NCBI GenBank assembly: GCA_017849615.1
Contig: JAFIGS010000006.1
Span: 94,558-158,557, forward strand
DNA: 64,000 nucleotides
Reading direction: 5' to 3'
Source of the DNA: Pseudolabrys sp.
GTDB lineage: Bacteria > Pseudomonadota > Alphaproteobacteria > Rhizobiales > Xanthobacteraceae
The first letter of the stretch is position 1. Every line of letters starts with the position of its first letter. The position numbers and the translations under genes were made by a program. The notes beneath the pieces are model-generated. The model was not told the origin of the DNA. It ran no database searches and saw only the letters and a program-made list of their open reading frames with translations. Of the stretch, positions 63,224 through 64,000 are shown in pieces.

Positions 63224-64000
63224 ATGCAACTCGCATCTCGATTCGCTTCCCATTCCCCGACGCTGCGCAGTGACTACCCGCTGTCCGACGACCAAATCCG
63301 CCGCGTAGCCCCGTCCATCTTCGCGGAGGCCCCGCACGATAGCCGCTCCGAACGGTACGCCTACATTCCCACCGCCGCCGTGCTGGCGGAACTGCGCAAG
63401 GAAGGGTTTGAACCCTTCATGGCAGCGCAAACCCGCGTGCGGCACGACGACCGCCGCGACTACACCAAACACATGATTCGCCTGCGCCATGCCAGTCAGA
63501 TCAACGGCGCGGAAGCCAATGAAATCGTGCTGCTGAACTCGCACGACGGCACCAGCAGCTATCAGATGCTGGCCGGAATGTTCCGGTTCGTTTGCAGCAA
63601 TGGCCTTGTGTGCGGCGATACCGTGGCCGATGTGCGCGTGCCGCACAAGGGCGACGTGGCCGGTTCTGTCATCGAAGGCGCTTTCGAGGTGTTGAGCGGC
63701 TTCGAACGCGTGAAGGAATCCCGCGACCTGATGCGCGCTATCACGCTGGACGAAGGCGAAGCCGAAGTGTTCGCCCGTTCCGCGCTGGCCCTCAAGTACG
63801 ACCCCACCGATAACAAGCCCGCGCCCATCACGGAAAGCCGAATCCTGATGCCTATCCGGTTCGACGACCGCCGCCCGGACTTGTGGAGCGTGTTCAACCG
63901 CACCCAAGAAAACCTGACCCAAGGCGGGCTGCGTGGCCGCAGCGCCAACGGGCGCCGACAGCAAACCCGCCCGGTGCAGGGCATCGACCAAAACATCCGA
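63224..64000 (+). CDS. DUF932 plasmid/ICE protein, 3' end outside the window
   Basis: The first 259 residues are visible, starting MQLASRFASHSPTLRSDYPL. Diagnostic DUF932 (phage/plasmid-like TIGR03299-related) stretches include FEPFMAAQTRVRHDDRRDYTKHMIRLRHA, EIVLLNSHDGTSSYQMLAGMFRFVCSNGLVCG and FNRTQENLTQGGLRGRSANGRR. TTGGAGAAAACC precedes the ATG. Such genes are typical of conjugative plasmids and integrative conjugative elements, so the island continues to the right. Function unestablished. Confidence 0.9.
   Translation, partial: MQLASRFASHSPTLRSDYPLSDDQIRRVAPSIFAEAPHDSRSERYAYIPTAAVLAELRKEGFEPFMAAQTRVRHDDRRDYTKHMIRLRHASQINGAEANEIVLLNSHDGTSSYQMLAGMFRFVCSNGLVCGDTVADVRVPHKGDVAGSVIEGAFEVLSGFERVKESRDLMRAITLDEGEAEVFARSALALKYDPTDNKPAPITESRILMPIRFDDRRPDLWSVFNRTQENLTQGGLRGRSANGRRQQTRPVQGIDQNIR

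Overview
The window is GC-rich chromosomal DNA from an alphaproteobacterium, most likely a member of the Hyphomicrobiales (Rhizobiales) related to Nitrobacteraceae or Xanthobacteraceae. Reasons: a hisS/hisZ-hisG locus, small Omp25/31-type beta-barrels, groESL under a CIRCE element, glcDEF glycolate oxidase, a uvrC / pgsA-moaD-moaE arrangement, and dispersed GTCATTCCGG and CCCTCTCCC palindromic intergenic repeats. The genus is an inference; no rRNA or tRNA lies in the window.

1-6 kb: 5' part of a class III aminotransferase, hisS, a tandem pair of NTF2/SnoaL-like proteins, then hisZ-hisG with a 4-bp overlap. 6-19 kb: an outer-membrane beta-barrel, a Cys/Met-metabolism PLP enzyme whose Shine-Dalgarno is buried in a hairpin, a GtrA / GT2 / ChbG-type envelope glycan module beside a decayed histidine-kinase scrap, a DUF2076 protein, an L,D-transpeptidase, a CheZ-like protein, an MFS transporter, a lipoprotein and groESL.

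19-30 kb: dienelactone hydrolase; a TRAP transporter (DctP-DctQ-DctM) reading into an amidase, suggesting uptake and hydrolysis of an amide; an SbmA/YddA-type ABC exporter; a TorF-type porin; a PanE-like dehydrogenase; a broken methyltransferase and a histone H1-like protein. 30-39 kb: glcD-glcE-glcF, a c-type cytochrome, a universal stress protein behind an FNR/FixK-like box, a GNAT acetyltransferase, a TetR regulator with a perfect palindromic operator, and a ThDP-dependent acetolactate-synthase-like enzyme.

39-52.6 kb: a tightly packed minus-strand series pgsA-moaD-moaE-Vgb-like lyase-DUF1460-glucose dehydrogenase-GH15 glucoamylase, preceded by an intradiol dioxygenase and uvrC (which carries an in-frame repeat insertion), an SDR enzyme and three tandem paralogous outer-membrane beta-barrels, each followed by a strong terminator.

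52.6-64 kb: a mobile genomic island. A tyrosine integrase overlaps a DUF1016/YhcG-type PD-(D/E)XK nuclease gene. Then, on the opposite strand, come an AT-rich 415-aa protein of unknown function, a UvrD-like helicase and OLD-family ATPase/TOPRIM nuclease pair (Gabija-like arrangement), a Shedu (SduA/DUF4263) nuclease, and an apparently orphan RelB/DinJ antitoxin. A 680-bp structured non-coding stretch leads into a DUF932 plasmid/ICE protein that runs off the right edge. This reads as an anti-phage defence island on an integrative element, and it is the most promising part of the window for new biology.
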